Position numbers and translations under genes: made by a program. Positions 1-13,000 of a stretch of DNA of 64,000 nucleotides are shown piece after piece (position 1 is the stretch's first letter; each line of letters begins with the position of its first letter). The notes below the pieces were generated by a model that was not told where the DNA came from, searched no databases, and saw only the letters and a list, made by a program, of their open reading frames with translations. This DNA is from Sciurus carolinensis (Eukaryota > Chordata > Mammalia > Rodentia > Sciuridae), in contig NC_062219.1 in assembly GCF_902686445.1 (NCBI RefSeq), positions 112,345,160 to 112,409,159 of the forward strand, given 5' to 3'.

Positions 1-1010
1 TGTTGCAGATGGTCTTGAACTTTGACACCAAGGATCCTCTCATCCTGTCCTGTGTCCTCACTAACGTCTCAGCACTCTTTTCATTTGTTACCTACAGGCC
101 AGAGTTCCTGCCCCAGGTCTTCTCTAAGGTAAAGTCCTTCTCCTTTTTAAAGTTTATTTTGACATATCTAAACTAATTATTTTTTGTAACTTTTTGAAAG
201 TATGTAAGGCAAACTAATAAACAGTTATATATATTTATTTATCAAATATTTACTGTATATCAGCCATCCTGCTAATGCCTTACCCTTTAGGAGCACTGCA
301 GGAAGAAAGACGCATAAATAAGTGTTTTGTCTATATAGATAAAACTGACAGACTTACATGATGAGAAACAAAATAATACCTAAAGGAGGTTATCAGAGTA
401 TGCTATCAGATTATGAGGGAATTTGTGAGAGAAGGAATAATACAGATTGTTTTCTGGTTTCCAGTTTAATGATTAAGTGGGGTGGCAGAACCACCAGTTA
501 AGTGAGATCAGGTAGAAGAGCAGGAGTAAAGAAGAATACTATGTTTGAAGTATATGTAGGGTATCTGAGTGGAGGTATCTCACAGTAAATGGACTATTTG
601 AGTTTGAATGTCTAAATTTGAGAAAGTGATGGGATAAAAATTAAGACATCGTCATCATCATAGAAGTCCAAGAAATAGAAGGGAAGTCCTAGGAAAGAGG
701 AGATGTATGTAGAGCTAGGAGACATGTGGGTTAAATGGGCAGCCCTGAGGATTGCCATTATTGGAAGAGGAGCACTGGTGATAAGAAGTTCCCAAAGGGG
801 GCTGGGGAGACAGCTCAGTCGGTAGAGTGCTTGCCTTGTAAGCACAAGGCCCTGGGTTCGATCCCCAGCACCCAAAAAAAAAAAAAAAAACCCCAAAAAA
901 GAAGTTCCCAAAGAAGAATAAAGATAGCCAGGGGAATGAAAGAAGTATTGTGTCATAGTCCAGAGCACTTCAGAAAATTCTCTTAACAGGTGGAGAATAC
1001 CCAAGGGGTT

Positions 1011-1060
<50 letters not shown>

Positions 1061-4000
1061 CCCTGTGGTGTCAGGATTAAACCCAGGGGTCCTTACCCAT
1101 GCTAGACAAGCACTCTACCACTGAGCTGCACCCCTAGATGTCCAGTGGGTTTCTTGGTGAGACCCTCACTGTATCAGGTTAAGGAGTAAATGAGAAGTTA
1201 TAAAATGGACTCACAGAAAGTAGATCACTCAACTTTTGATAAAAAGGAAAGAGAAAGGTGTCACCATAGCTGAGTTGTTTGATGGTGTGGATTATTCTGG
1301 GATTCCATGACCTTTTTGTGTTTGATAGTAAAATTGTAAATCTCAAGCATCTTATAGAGGTGAGAAAATGGACATCTGAAACTTCATAACATGATAGGAA
1401 GTTTTTTGTTATCAGATTGTTACTGAGAATATACCCCTGGGATTTTGTGAAAATTTCATGATAACTATTGTTTAAAAACACACATGTGATGGTTTTTTTT
1501 TCCTCCTCCCCTTAGCTATTTTCATCTGTCACTTTTGAAACTGTTGAAGAAAATAAGGTAAGACGTTAATTAAACCAGCAGATTCTAACTTCTTTGAAGC
1601 TAAAGTTTGAATACCTAATACTTAGAAGGGCTTAGTAAAGGCAAGGTAAACATGTGGTCTTACAGTGACTATAAATGTCAGTCCATTATACTCTTACAGT
1701 TGTGAAAATTCATTGTGAATTTGCCTGATATTCACATGATTCTATGCAGCACTGGTAAATTAAAATTGGCTCTGAGTTTGTTGAATGTCTCCAGGCCCCC
1801 AGAACCCGGGCAGTGAGGAATGTGAGGAGGCATGCTTGTTCCTCCATCATCAAGATGTGCCGTGACTACCCTGAGCTTGTGCTGGTAAGCCACTGGACCT
1901 TGGCTAAGTCACTTCTGAGACTTGTCAAGTTTGGTTACATTTCTCTGTAAACCCAGTTCTCTTTACACCTAGAAACTGTAGCTTTCTATAGAGTAGTATT
2001 CTTGAGTTGGTGTGTTCTTCCTCTCTCAACTTATAGTTAAAAATGCAAATATGTTCTTCCCTAAAAATGGGTGGTTCTTTTCTATGTGGATAACTAATTT
2101 TACCCCCCTATCCATCTATAAGTCTTTACTATGTGATGTGCTACTACCAAATGATGTGCCTAAACTTGAGAGAATTCAAATGCAAGTTCCAACCCTTTCA
2201 GGGGAGGTTTCTATAAGAAATAGCATTACTCCCAAAATTTCCAGAAATATCTTCTCTGAATACACAACAGATGTATCTCTATAGACATAATAAATTGATC
2301 TTTGCCTGTTAAGGTACTATAAAGTTGATGTATAAAAAATACAAAATTGGGGCTGAGGTTGTGGCTCAATGTAGAGTGCTTGCCTAGCATGTGTGACGCA
2401 CTGGGTTCAGTTCTCAGCATCACATATAAATAAATGCATAAAATAAAAGTCCATCAAAATAAAAATATGTTAAAAAAAAAAGACAAAATTGTTTTCATAG
2501 TTGTAGTATGGAAAAGTGCAGTTGTCCAAATATTTGAGTACTGTCTTGGACAAGAACTGTCTTCTGCCTAATTGCCTTGCTCTTTAGACAAAGGAAGAAC
2601 ATTATAACAAAATTACTGTGTTACAGGCTTACAGGCCTGACCTTTCTGGGACTGCCTTGGTTTTCTTTCTTTCTTCCTTGAAAGTGACCACCCTCTCCTG
2701 AATCAAGCCTTTTTACCGCTTTTTTCTTTGTAGCCCAATTTTGATATGCTTTATAACCATGTGAAGCAGCTTCTCTCCAATGAGCTACTCCTGACACAAA
2801 TGGAGAAATGTGCCCTCATGGAAGCCCTGGTTCTCATTAGCAACCAATTCAAGAACTATGAACGTCAAAAGTTATTCCTAGAGGAGTTGATGGCACCGGT
2901 GGCCAGCATCTGGCTGTCTGAAGACATGCACAGGTAGAAATCATCACTGGAGATCTCCTGACTCACTGCACTTGATTTCCCATTCTGTTTCCAGCTTTTT
3001 AGCTCTTGTGGAAGAAATTGTCCTTATTTAAAATCATGATATAACTTCTCTTTTTCCCTCCACTTTTCAGAGTGCTGTCAGATGTTGATGCTTTATTGCC
3101 TATGTGGGTGCAGATCTCAAAAGCTGTGACCCAGCCCTGGAGGATCCCTGTGGCTTGAACCGTGCACGAGTAAGACTTTCCTAGGAATAGGAAGTTGCAT
3201 TGGCTATGGGTAGGAATGGGATGTTAATAGTCATCAAGTTTCTCATATATTTGTCTGTTGGTGAGAAATCTGGGTGTCTCCACTTAACTAAGCTTCATCT
3301 CTTTTTTTTTCTTCTTTAGTCTTAAATTCTTGAGTTAGTTTCCACAGCAGAGCAGATGATCTTTTCAGTGAAGTCATTATTTCACTTTAAGGATCTTTAA
3401 ATATCTCTGAAAACTAAAGTCATAATGAGGAGAAGTAGGTCAGAACTTCTTAGACAGCAGGGTGAGCCCTCCCTATCATTTGTCTCTGACATGTAAAGTT
3501 CTAAATGATAATCTGACATGCAAACCTGAGGTTTTTCAGTGCTTTGCTGTTCAAATAGGCATTGGTCCTGCCTCCTTTATGGCAAGTCACATTAATTAAC
3601 CTAGCAAGTGGTTAAAAGAGGACTGTCATGGGAGAATAAGGCAAAAACTGCTGAAGACCAAGGTAGAGAGTTACAAGGCCAACTCAGAAACAAGATAAAA
3701 TTAAGGCAGTTTAAATACTTTGTTTTGGAGCATGTCTAAGCCACCTTCTAATCAAAGTCCTGTGGGATAGTCACTAAACCTGTGGAAAGACATCCTAATG
3801 AAAGGGAAGTTTACAGAACCTACTACTGCCTCTGAAAATGGTAGTGAGAGAACTCTTCTTGCTTGACCTTAAAGGAAGGGACAGAGAGGAACAGAGGACT
3901 CTTTCCTTTTCTATGGTCTGTGTCACTTATGCCGTAGCCTTGAATATGTCTTAACAGTACTTTCACCTTTTCTTCCCCATTACGTTTACCTTTCATTTGT

Positions 4001-7000
4001 GCTTTTCTGTAGATGAGCTTTTGTGTGTATAGCATTTTGGGTGTTGTGAAGCGAACCTGCTGGCCTGCTGACCTAGAAGAGGCCAAAGCTGGGGGATTTG
4101 TAGTGGGTTATACACCCAGTGGAAATCCAGTCTTCCGTAACCCCTGCACAGAGCAGATTCTGAAACTTCTTGACAATTTACTTGCCCTTATAAGGTGAGT
4201 CAGAATAATGATTTTTGTCTGTTAGTCCATTTTTTTTTTAAACTTAAAGAATCACAATAGTTTAAAAAGTTTAAATGTTTTTGTTTTTGTTTTTATACTG
4301 GTAATGAGGGATTAGTTATTAATTCTTTCTAGAGAGGTCTTTTTTTAAAAAAAACAGCTCTTGACTGGCACCTGTAATCCCAGGCACTGGGAGGCTAAGG
4401 CAGGAGGATCACAAGTTGGAGGCCACCCTGGACAATTTAGTGAGACCCCCATCTCAAAATAAAAAGGGCTGGGGATGTAACTCAGTTGTAGAACACCCTT
4501 GGGTTTAATCCCCAGTCCTATTAGAAAAAAAAAAAAAAATTACAGTTCTTATTTGTGTAAATCTTGTATTTCGTGTAAGCCTGTGGGGGTAATCTCAGAA
4601 TGACTTTTCATTTCAAAGCTTCTTCCGTGTTCTTCTCCCACTTCTTTATAGGTTATCGCTCCTTTTACTTCTAAATTTTATTTAGTAAATTTTACTTGTA
4701 AAGGAGTTGTTTATTGGGAGCAAGATAGTTGATTTTTGTAGTAGTCCTTCTCTTGCTGGTATTCATATGAGCAAACTGAATTTATCAGTAATGACTGAAC
4801 TGAAATGTAAACAACTATTCCTTTAACATTTTGCCTGTTTTTTTGTTGTTTGTTTTAGCTTTATATAAATGAAACAAAAGTATGCACTTTTGCTGTCTGG
4901 CTTCTTAGGTGCTTATGTTTGTGAGATATATCATGTTATTGAATGTGATTGTGGTTTGTTCATTCTCATTGCTTATATGATATTTCATTGTGTGAACATG
5001 CTTTGTCTTATCCATTCAGCCTTGGTGGATTTGGGGGCAAATTTTTAATATTACAAATAGTGTTGCTGTTACATTCTTATAATTTCTTTGGATATGTACA
5101 TACTAATGGAATTCCCGGTTATAAGGTATATCATCAATAGAAATAACTTTCCAAATTAGGTATACTATCTTGTATTTCCATCAGTCATGTACTGGAGAAG
5201 CGAGTCTTAAATTAATGTTTGTTGTTGTTGTTGTTGTTTTTATGTAATTCTTTTTTTTAGATTTTTTTCCTTTATTTTATTTATTTATTTTTATGTGGTG
5301 CTGAGGTTCAGACCTAGTGCCTCACTCATGCGAGGCAAGCACTCCTCCACTGAGCTACAACCCCAGCCCAGATTACTATTTTTTTTAATAGAGAAAAGTT
5401 TGCTTTCTTGAAAGAAATGAAAAGGTATTGATAGCACTTCCTATGTCAAATAGTCTGATAAGGGCTGGGAATGTAAAGTGCTTGTCGAACATGTGCAGGC
5501 CCTGGTATCAGCCCCAGCACCACATACACACTCACAGATCAGATAGTCTGACAAGTAAAGGTATTAAAAGTAGCGCTGGTCAGTATAGAAACTACTAGTT
5601 AACACATGACTCTTGAGCACTTGAAAATTAGGTTAGTCTAAATTGAGATGAGCTATTTAAGTGTAAAATACCACATTTATAAAACTTAATTCTAGGGGGG
5701 AAGGGAAAAAATGGCAGAATGAATCAAACAACATTACCCTATGTAAATTTATGATTACACAAATGGTATGCCTTTACACCATGTACAGACAGAGAAACAA
5801 CATGTATCCCATTTGTTTACAATAAAAAAAAAAAATTGAAAAAAAAAAAACTTAATTCTAAAAAAAAAAAGTATCATTAATAATTTCTTATATTGGTAAC
5901 ATGTTAAAATAATATTTTTGACATAGATAAAATATAATCTATTTCTTTTTACTTTTTTAATCTAGATACTAGAAATTTAAAATAATTTACATGCCTTTCA
6001 TTGTCTCTCTGTTGGACAGTGCTGGGCCCAGTGGGTTGGATAAAGGACAGATGAGGTGAACTCTGGTTTTCAGGTTAATTATCATCATTATCTGTTAGAG
6101 TAATAGTTCCTCTGTTTTCTTGAAATTTGTTACATTGTTTCCATGTACATTCTTATGTGCTTGATATATATGAAGTCTTATTAGCTTACTGATTATACTC
6201 TTAGCTGGTGGTACTAAAAATATTTCAAATAAGTATGGAGTTTAGAAAACTTTAAACTTTTATTATATAATTGTCCTTTCCTTTGCTGGGAGAAAGAAAA
6301 GAACAATAAACTTTTATTATCCAGTTGTCCTTTCCACATTAGGAGGAACTTGGTATTGCCTGGCAAAGTGCGTCAGGCAAGGGAATACTTCAAGAGCCTG
6401 AATCCTACCAGAGGTTGTATTCACCTCTGTATATAAACACACAACTGTTTCTATTGGAGCATTACATACTCTGAGTCCTGCCACCACTTGTGAGTAGAAG
6501 TGTAGCCACAGTGGTTCCATGTCATTGAAGAAGAGGAAAGTAGAAGCTATAAAGAATACCAGATTCTCTTGTATCAAGAACATTTGACATACTGGTGGGT
6601 TAACCCTTCTGTTTTTAAAACTCTATCTTAGGACCCAGGGGCAATTGCACACCCCTGTAATCCCAGCAACACGGGAGACTGAGATAAGAGGATCACAAGT
6701 TCAAAATCAGCCTAAGCAACTTAATGAGGTCCTATATCAAAAAATTAAAAAAGGACTGGGATGTGGCTCAGTGGTTAAATGCCCCTGGGTTCAATCCCTG
6801 GCACCTAAAAAAAAAAGGAAGAAAGAAAGAAAATCCAGGTTAGAAGCTAGCAATATAAATCTAGTAACATAGTAATGTTTTAATGTAACCACATTTTCTC
6901 TTTTCCTCTTCCCCACCCCACCCCCATTCTGGGAATTGAACCCAGGAGCACTGTACCATTAAACTGCATTCTCCCTGTCTGTTTTTAATTTTTTTCCAAT

Positions 7001-10000
7001 TTTTCTTTTTGAATTTTGATAAAATCTTGCTAAGTTGCTCAGGCTGGCTTTAAATTTGTGATCCTCTAGCCTCAGAATCCAGAGTGGTTGGGTTTACAAG
7101 GATATGCCACCTTGTCTGGCTCTTTTTTTTTTTAATGAAGTCTTACTGTTGCCCAGGCTGATCTGGAACTCCTAGGGCTCAAGTGATCCACCTGAGTGCT
7201 GGTATTACAGGCACATGCCACCATACCCAGCTATATTTCTTTTTTTAAATCTTAAAATACTAAGAGTAACTCATTAATATCATCAAATATCCCCCATGAT
7301 ATTTTCATTTTGACCCAAAATCCAAATAGAGTTTATACATAGGATTTTTTTTTTTTTTTTGGTTTGGTTTGGTGTAGTTTTACAGTGCTGAGATTTTGCA
7401 TGCATGAGATTTTTCCTTGAACTACATCCCCATCCATTTGTTTTGAGGGAAGGTCTCCAAGTTGCCCAGACTGACCTGGAATTTGCAATCCTCCTGCTTC
7501 AGTCTTAGAGTAGCTAGAATTACAGGTGTGCAACACCATACCTGGCAAGGTTTATACATGGTATTGGTTGATATGTCTCTTAAGTCTCCATAAGTTCCCT
7601 GCCCTTTTTTCAATTTGTTTGTTGAAAAAACTGTACTTGTACTGTATTCCTGCTTGGATTTCACTGATTGCATCTTTGTAGTATTGTTTGACGCAGTCTA
7701 TTTATTTATATTTCAATTTATTATGAATAAATAGTTTGGTCTACAGGAGAGCTTAATATTCTGTAGTCCAAGGGCCAAGCCTTGGCCTCTATGTGTTTTA
7801 TAATTAAATTTTCACTGGAATATACTATGTCCTTTCTCCTTTCATTTTATTTATTTTCTGTAACTACTGTTGTGCTTCAGTTGTAAAGGACAGAGACCAT
7901 AATGCTGGCCAAGTTTAAAATATTTATTGTGTGACCTCTGGTCTAGATTATTGAGCTGATACGAGTTTTGTTTTTTAATAGTAATCCTTCATAGGTGAGG
8001 GTGGATTCAACATAAAAGTAGAAGTGCTGCTGGGCACAGTGGCCTGTAATTCCAGTGACTCAGGAAGCTTAGGCAGGAAGATCACAAGTTCAACACTAGT
8101 TGCAGCAACTTAGTGAGGCCTAAGCCACTTAGCAAGACCTTATCTCAAAATAAATAAATAAGGACTGAGGATGTGACTCAGTGGTAAAGCGCCCCTGGAT
8201 TCAATGCTTGATACCAAGGGTGGGTAAAAGGTAAAATTGCCTAAAAAGACTCCCAGGTATTACATATTGATGTATGACCAAAGTAACACAAGTCAGTGAG
8301 AAAAAAGATGTACTCTAATGTATGTTGGCTTGGGGGCGGAGGGGACACAATTAGATGATTACCTGTCACCATTCAAAAAAGTGGAACTACAACACAAACA
8401 CACATCAGTCTAGGCCTACGCAGGGTCAGTATCATCAGTCTTTCACTTCCATATTTTGTCCCACTGCAAGGTCTTCGGGGCAATGACACATGGAGCTGTC
8501 ATGTGTGATAACAGGCCTTCTGGAATACCTCCTGAAGGACCCACCTGAGGCTGTTTTACAGTTCACTTTTTTTTTTTTTCTTAGCAAGTGGAAGGAGTAC
8601 ACTCAAATAATGATAAAAAGGATGGTAAGTACATAAACTAATAAGATTGTCATTTATTATCAAGTATTTTACTGAACATAGTTATTTATATGACTGACAT
8701 TGCAGTAGGTTCATTTATATAGCATCACCCCAAGCACATGAGTAACATTGTGCTATGATGTCATAGTAGCCACATCACTAGATATGAATTTTTCAGCTCC
8801 ATTATTATCAGTCGTACAGAACCAGTGTCAAATATTCCTTGTTAACCAAAATGTCATTATGTGGTACATGACTGGTGTCTGTCATTTTCTGCATATTCAA
8901 AATGTTTTATAATTACCCTTAAAAAGGTAGTTATGCACTCATTCTGGCTATCAGTTGTTCAGTGGGGCCATTGTCATGAGCAAGAGGGAGTACTATGGAT
9001 AGCAGTGAATCTGATCCATAGTTCTTGGTCCTAAGACAAAGCCTGTAATTGCTCGGGTAAGTTATTTTGGTGGAAACAGACTTGTGTGTTGGAATTGTGT
9101 TCCTCAGAAGGCTGAAACAACTGTTACCAGGTTCATGTTGTAATGGACACAGAGCATTGAGAAATGGGACATATTACCACCGGCGGTATCCTGCTTATGA
9201 ACCTTATAGCATCACTAAAATTTCATCTCATATCACTGCTAGTCAGAAAACTCCTGAAAGTGCCCGAGCATCATCTTGGATTTAAAAGAACTTGGCTTTC
9301 AAGTTTCAGGCTCTAATATTGTCCTGCTGTCTCAGGTTTTGGTTCTTGTGTTAATGTCTTAGGTGATGTATACTGTATATCTGCAGTTTATAACTTCAAA
9401 TCTGTACCCTTCTCCATGGGACACTCAAATGTTTCTCCCTTCTTTTTTTCCCCATGGGGAAATGTCTCTGGGGGATCTACAAGGTGAACCCCACTTTTCT
9501 TCTGCAACAGACTAAGAAATATTCACATTGCACCCTGTTTCTTTCAGAACCCACAATACTTTGTATGCACCAGAAATGCTAGCCAAAATGGCAGAGCCTT
9601 TCACTAAGGCTCTGGATATGCTTGAAGCGGAGAAGTCTGCTATCTTAGGTAAGAAATCTAACCCTTTCCCCTGCCAGTTCACCTTGTCTGTAATGGGCTC
9701 CTAAAGCAGCTTCAGTATATCTTATGCATCACTATCTGGCACGACCTTGACCACTATTATTTGTTCAGAAATGCATTTGTGGACTTCCTGCAGGCTGTAC
9801 AAGAACAAGTATATTCCCCTCATTTTAGCATACAGAGATCTTCACAGGCAAGCTTTTTTACCTCCATTAACACCTTCAATTTAACTAGCAGGTAATTGAG
9901 GGTTTTACAGCCATTATATTATAAATACCATGGTTCTTAACCCAAAAGATGTTAGTATGTTCCTGACTTTCATATGTCTATATATGTACATACATGTGTA

Positions 10001-13000
10001 TATATGTGTGTGTGATAAAAAAAAATTTTCTTTCTTTTTTTGGTACCCAAGGGCACTTAACCACTAAGACACATCCCCATCCCTTTTTGTTGTATTTTAT
10101 TTAGAGACAGGATCTCACTGAGTTGCTTAGGGCCTCGCTAAGTTGCTGAGGCTGACTTTGAACTCAAGATCCTCCTGCCTCAGCTTCCTGAGCCACTGGG
10201 TTTACAGGTGTGCACAACCTCACCCAGCTATAATCAAAATTATTACTTCAGTTCATTTTCCCCATCACTACATTAGCTACACAGTTATAATTACACAGTG
10301 ATATTTGCTGTGAAGGAAAGCAGCAGGGCTGTGAGAGAGTGTTTATTGGGAGACCTAACCCAGTCTTCAGGGGATCAGAAGTTGCTTCCCAGTGGTCTTG
10401 AAAGATGAGTTGGAGTTAACCTGGATGGCTCAAGAGGAGATTCTGGACCTCTGGACAGACAATGCAGGTGCAAGATCCTGAGGCAGGCAGGAAAGAGCTT
10501 GGTATTCCCAGGAAGTAGAGGTGGATAACTCATAGCTGGAACACAGATCAAAACTGGGAATGTGGTTAGAATTAGAGCTAGAGGTACCTTGAACCTTGTC
10601 TGAACCTTGAACCTATCACTGAAGCTGGGTCACCATCACAGCCCTTACAGTCTCTCTCTGTCCCAGCCATAACCTCTCCTTGGATCTGTCTGGCTGTGGT
10701 CAGGTACTCAATGAATATTCCTCAGCTGTGAAGTTAACCTAAGAAAGGTTGTTACTTTGTTTTTCCAGAGCTCATGTTTCTCTGCCTTGGCCAAATGGTC
10801 CTGGATTTTTTTCCCTCAGTTTCACCACACTTAAGGTCTATTCTGCAGGCACTAGTTAAAATAAAACTTTCAAGACATGTATTGCCATTAATACAAAATA
10901 AACTTTTGCTTCACACACCTTCCCCCTACCCCCAGTGCACGCGCACGCGCGCGTGCACACACACACATACACACACACGCATGCACTATTGAAGCCAGGT
11001 ACTCCTGCTATAAAAATCCAACCAGATATACTAGAGTGGACAAATACTGAATGAAGCCCTTCTGGTAACTTCTGACTATGACTTGAAATATAAAACTACT
11101 TCTTACACTTTAAGTTGTTAAACTGAGGTAAATGGATTTCATTTTTTTCTGCTATTTTTTGGGGCTTTCACATAAGATTTTGCTTAAAAAAGGAATTCCC
11201 CAACTTGGGGTGAACAGTCATCCCCAGTGTTTTACAGAGATTCTTTTGTGGTGTCACTGTGTGTTTTGGTATCAGTCCCATCTGGAAAAAACCAAGGTCC
11301 AGTCTGAAGTCCTGTGCACTTAAATAGCATCCACCTTTTCCTACCAGGAGAGTTTAATCACCTACCCTACTCCATTGTTAAGTTCACAACTTAATAGTAA
11401 TGAGTCTACTTTTGACCTTGGCTACCAACATCTGTTCTTTTAGTGGATGCTGGGTCTGCTATTGAGGTACCTATTAACACCTTCAACTACTTGCTGTAGG
11501 GTGTTGGCTATTTAAGACTCCTGGCAGTGGAGCAGCATATTCCTGGCCCATCTTTCTCTGTAGGATTACCTCAGCCTCTCTTGGAACTCAATGACTATCC
11601 TGTCTATAAAACAGTCTTGGAAAGAATGCAGCGTTTCTTCAGCACCCTCTATGAAAACTGGTAAGAAATCAATGCTGCCTCTCCCTTGTTCTCTTCCTAA
11701 AACATTTATTTTATAGGAATGGCCTTGGGTTAGACTTTTGATTTAGTATTCTAGAGTACAGGTAAGGTAAGGCAAGAATTTGAAGGCTAAGTAATGATTC
11801 TAGTATTGAACAAAAATGAACAGCCTGTTTTTCCTGTACATGGGCCTCATGGTCCTAGCCATGAGTTGATATTTAATGCCTAACTTATCTATGCTTCTAA
11901 CTTATTTTATGCTTCATAAAATGATACCCAAGTAGTAGAGTGATGGGGTTGCATGTGCTCAGATCCCTCACTGTGCACATCTACTTCCCACAGGATTTTG
12001 TCTTCGGGTCCTGATTATGGGATGGAATTCTCATGCACACCACACCTAGGACTTTGTCCTCAGTTAACCACTTGTCGAATCCACAAGCACTTGAGTCCCT
12101 CCATTGTTAAGTCCACAACTTAATAGTAATGAGTCTACTTTTGACCTTGGCTACCAACATCTGTTCTTTTAGTGGATGCTGGGTCTGCAATTGAGGTACT
12201 TCCTTACAAGGATGAGGGGGTCGTTATTTTCACTCTTGATAAGTGTCAGTCCGTATCTTCAAAATCAAAATTCTCTTAAGTAGTAAATACAATTGCTTTT
12301 CTAGCAAAAATTTTACTGTATTAAAAATGAAATTCTTGGTGCAGTCAGTACTGGCAATAACAGATCCTGGATTTGTCATTGCCAATGATTTTGCCTTACA
12401 GTTTCCATATCCTAGGGAAGGCTGGCCCTTCCATGCAGCAAGACTTCTACACCGTGGAGGACCTTGCTACCCAGCTCCTTGGCTCAGCCTTCGTCAACTT
12501 GAACAATATTCCTGACTACCGACTCAGACCCATGCTTCATATCCTTTCAAAAGTCCCTAGATAACCCAACAGGTCAGAAAATTGGAGACAGGAACCAGAG
12601 CAAAGAACAGCTGCAAAGAAGAGATGTGATTATCTAAGTGTATCATAATCTCATTAAAGACAGGAAGATTGAAGTAAATAGCAAGAAAAATATGAAGGCT
12701 GTCCAAGGGGGTCTTAAAAGTTCTCTGAGTCTTATGAGTTTTTCCTTGGGGATAAATCTTTACCTTCTCACTTCCTGTCAGGTGCTTCCTTTTATTTTTT
12801 TTAAGACCAGGTCTCACTATGTTGCCCAAGTTGTCCTTGAACTCCTGGGCTCAAGCAAGCCTCCCAAGTAGCTGGGATTACAGTTGTGTACCACCACACC
12901 CAGCCCATTCCTTTTTTAATGTTGTTATAGTCTCCCTAAAGTTACAAGAATGATGCAGGTTTATTACAAGGATGTCCTTACTTTTTTTTTTTTTTCCTCC

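Larger units (their letters stand above)
4195..9547 (+). other. XPO5: Large XPO5 intron (5.35 kb) filled with repeats
   Basis: The longest XPO5 intron in the window. It holds B1-dID and ID SINEs, an old L1 piece (4858-5210), a young L1 3' end nested in an ancient repeat (5571-6033), and an ancient DNA-transposon-like block (8400-8876). The segments 6317-6600 and 8877-9540 show no family I recognise. Confidence 0.7.

Noticed and set aside
798..870. tRNA-Ala-like gene
   Set aside because: It is the tRNA-derived head of an ID SINE with poly-A tail and target-site duplication; the same holds for 16108-16213 and 54134-54240.
3071..3169. XPO5 as an old pseudogene
   Set aside because: Only one base is wrong in 18 exons, all splice sites are intact and introns are present. 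An old or processed pseudogene would show more damage.
6317..6583. 88-residue minus-strand open frame
   Set aside because: Sounds protein-like in places but I cannot match it to any family, and there is no promoter, splice or poly-A evidence.
12243..12564. Two open frames reading through the XPO5 exon 12402-12538
   Set aside because: They run into the AT-AC intron. The conserved protein continues at 13314.
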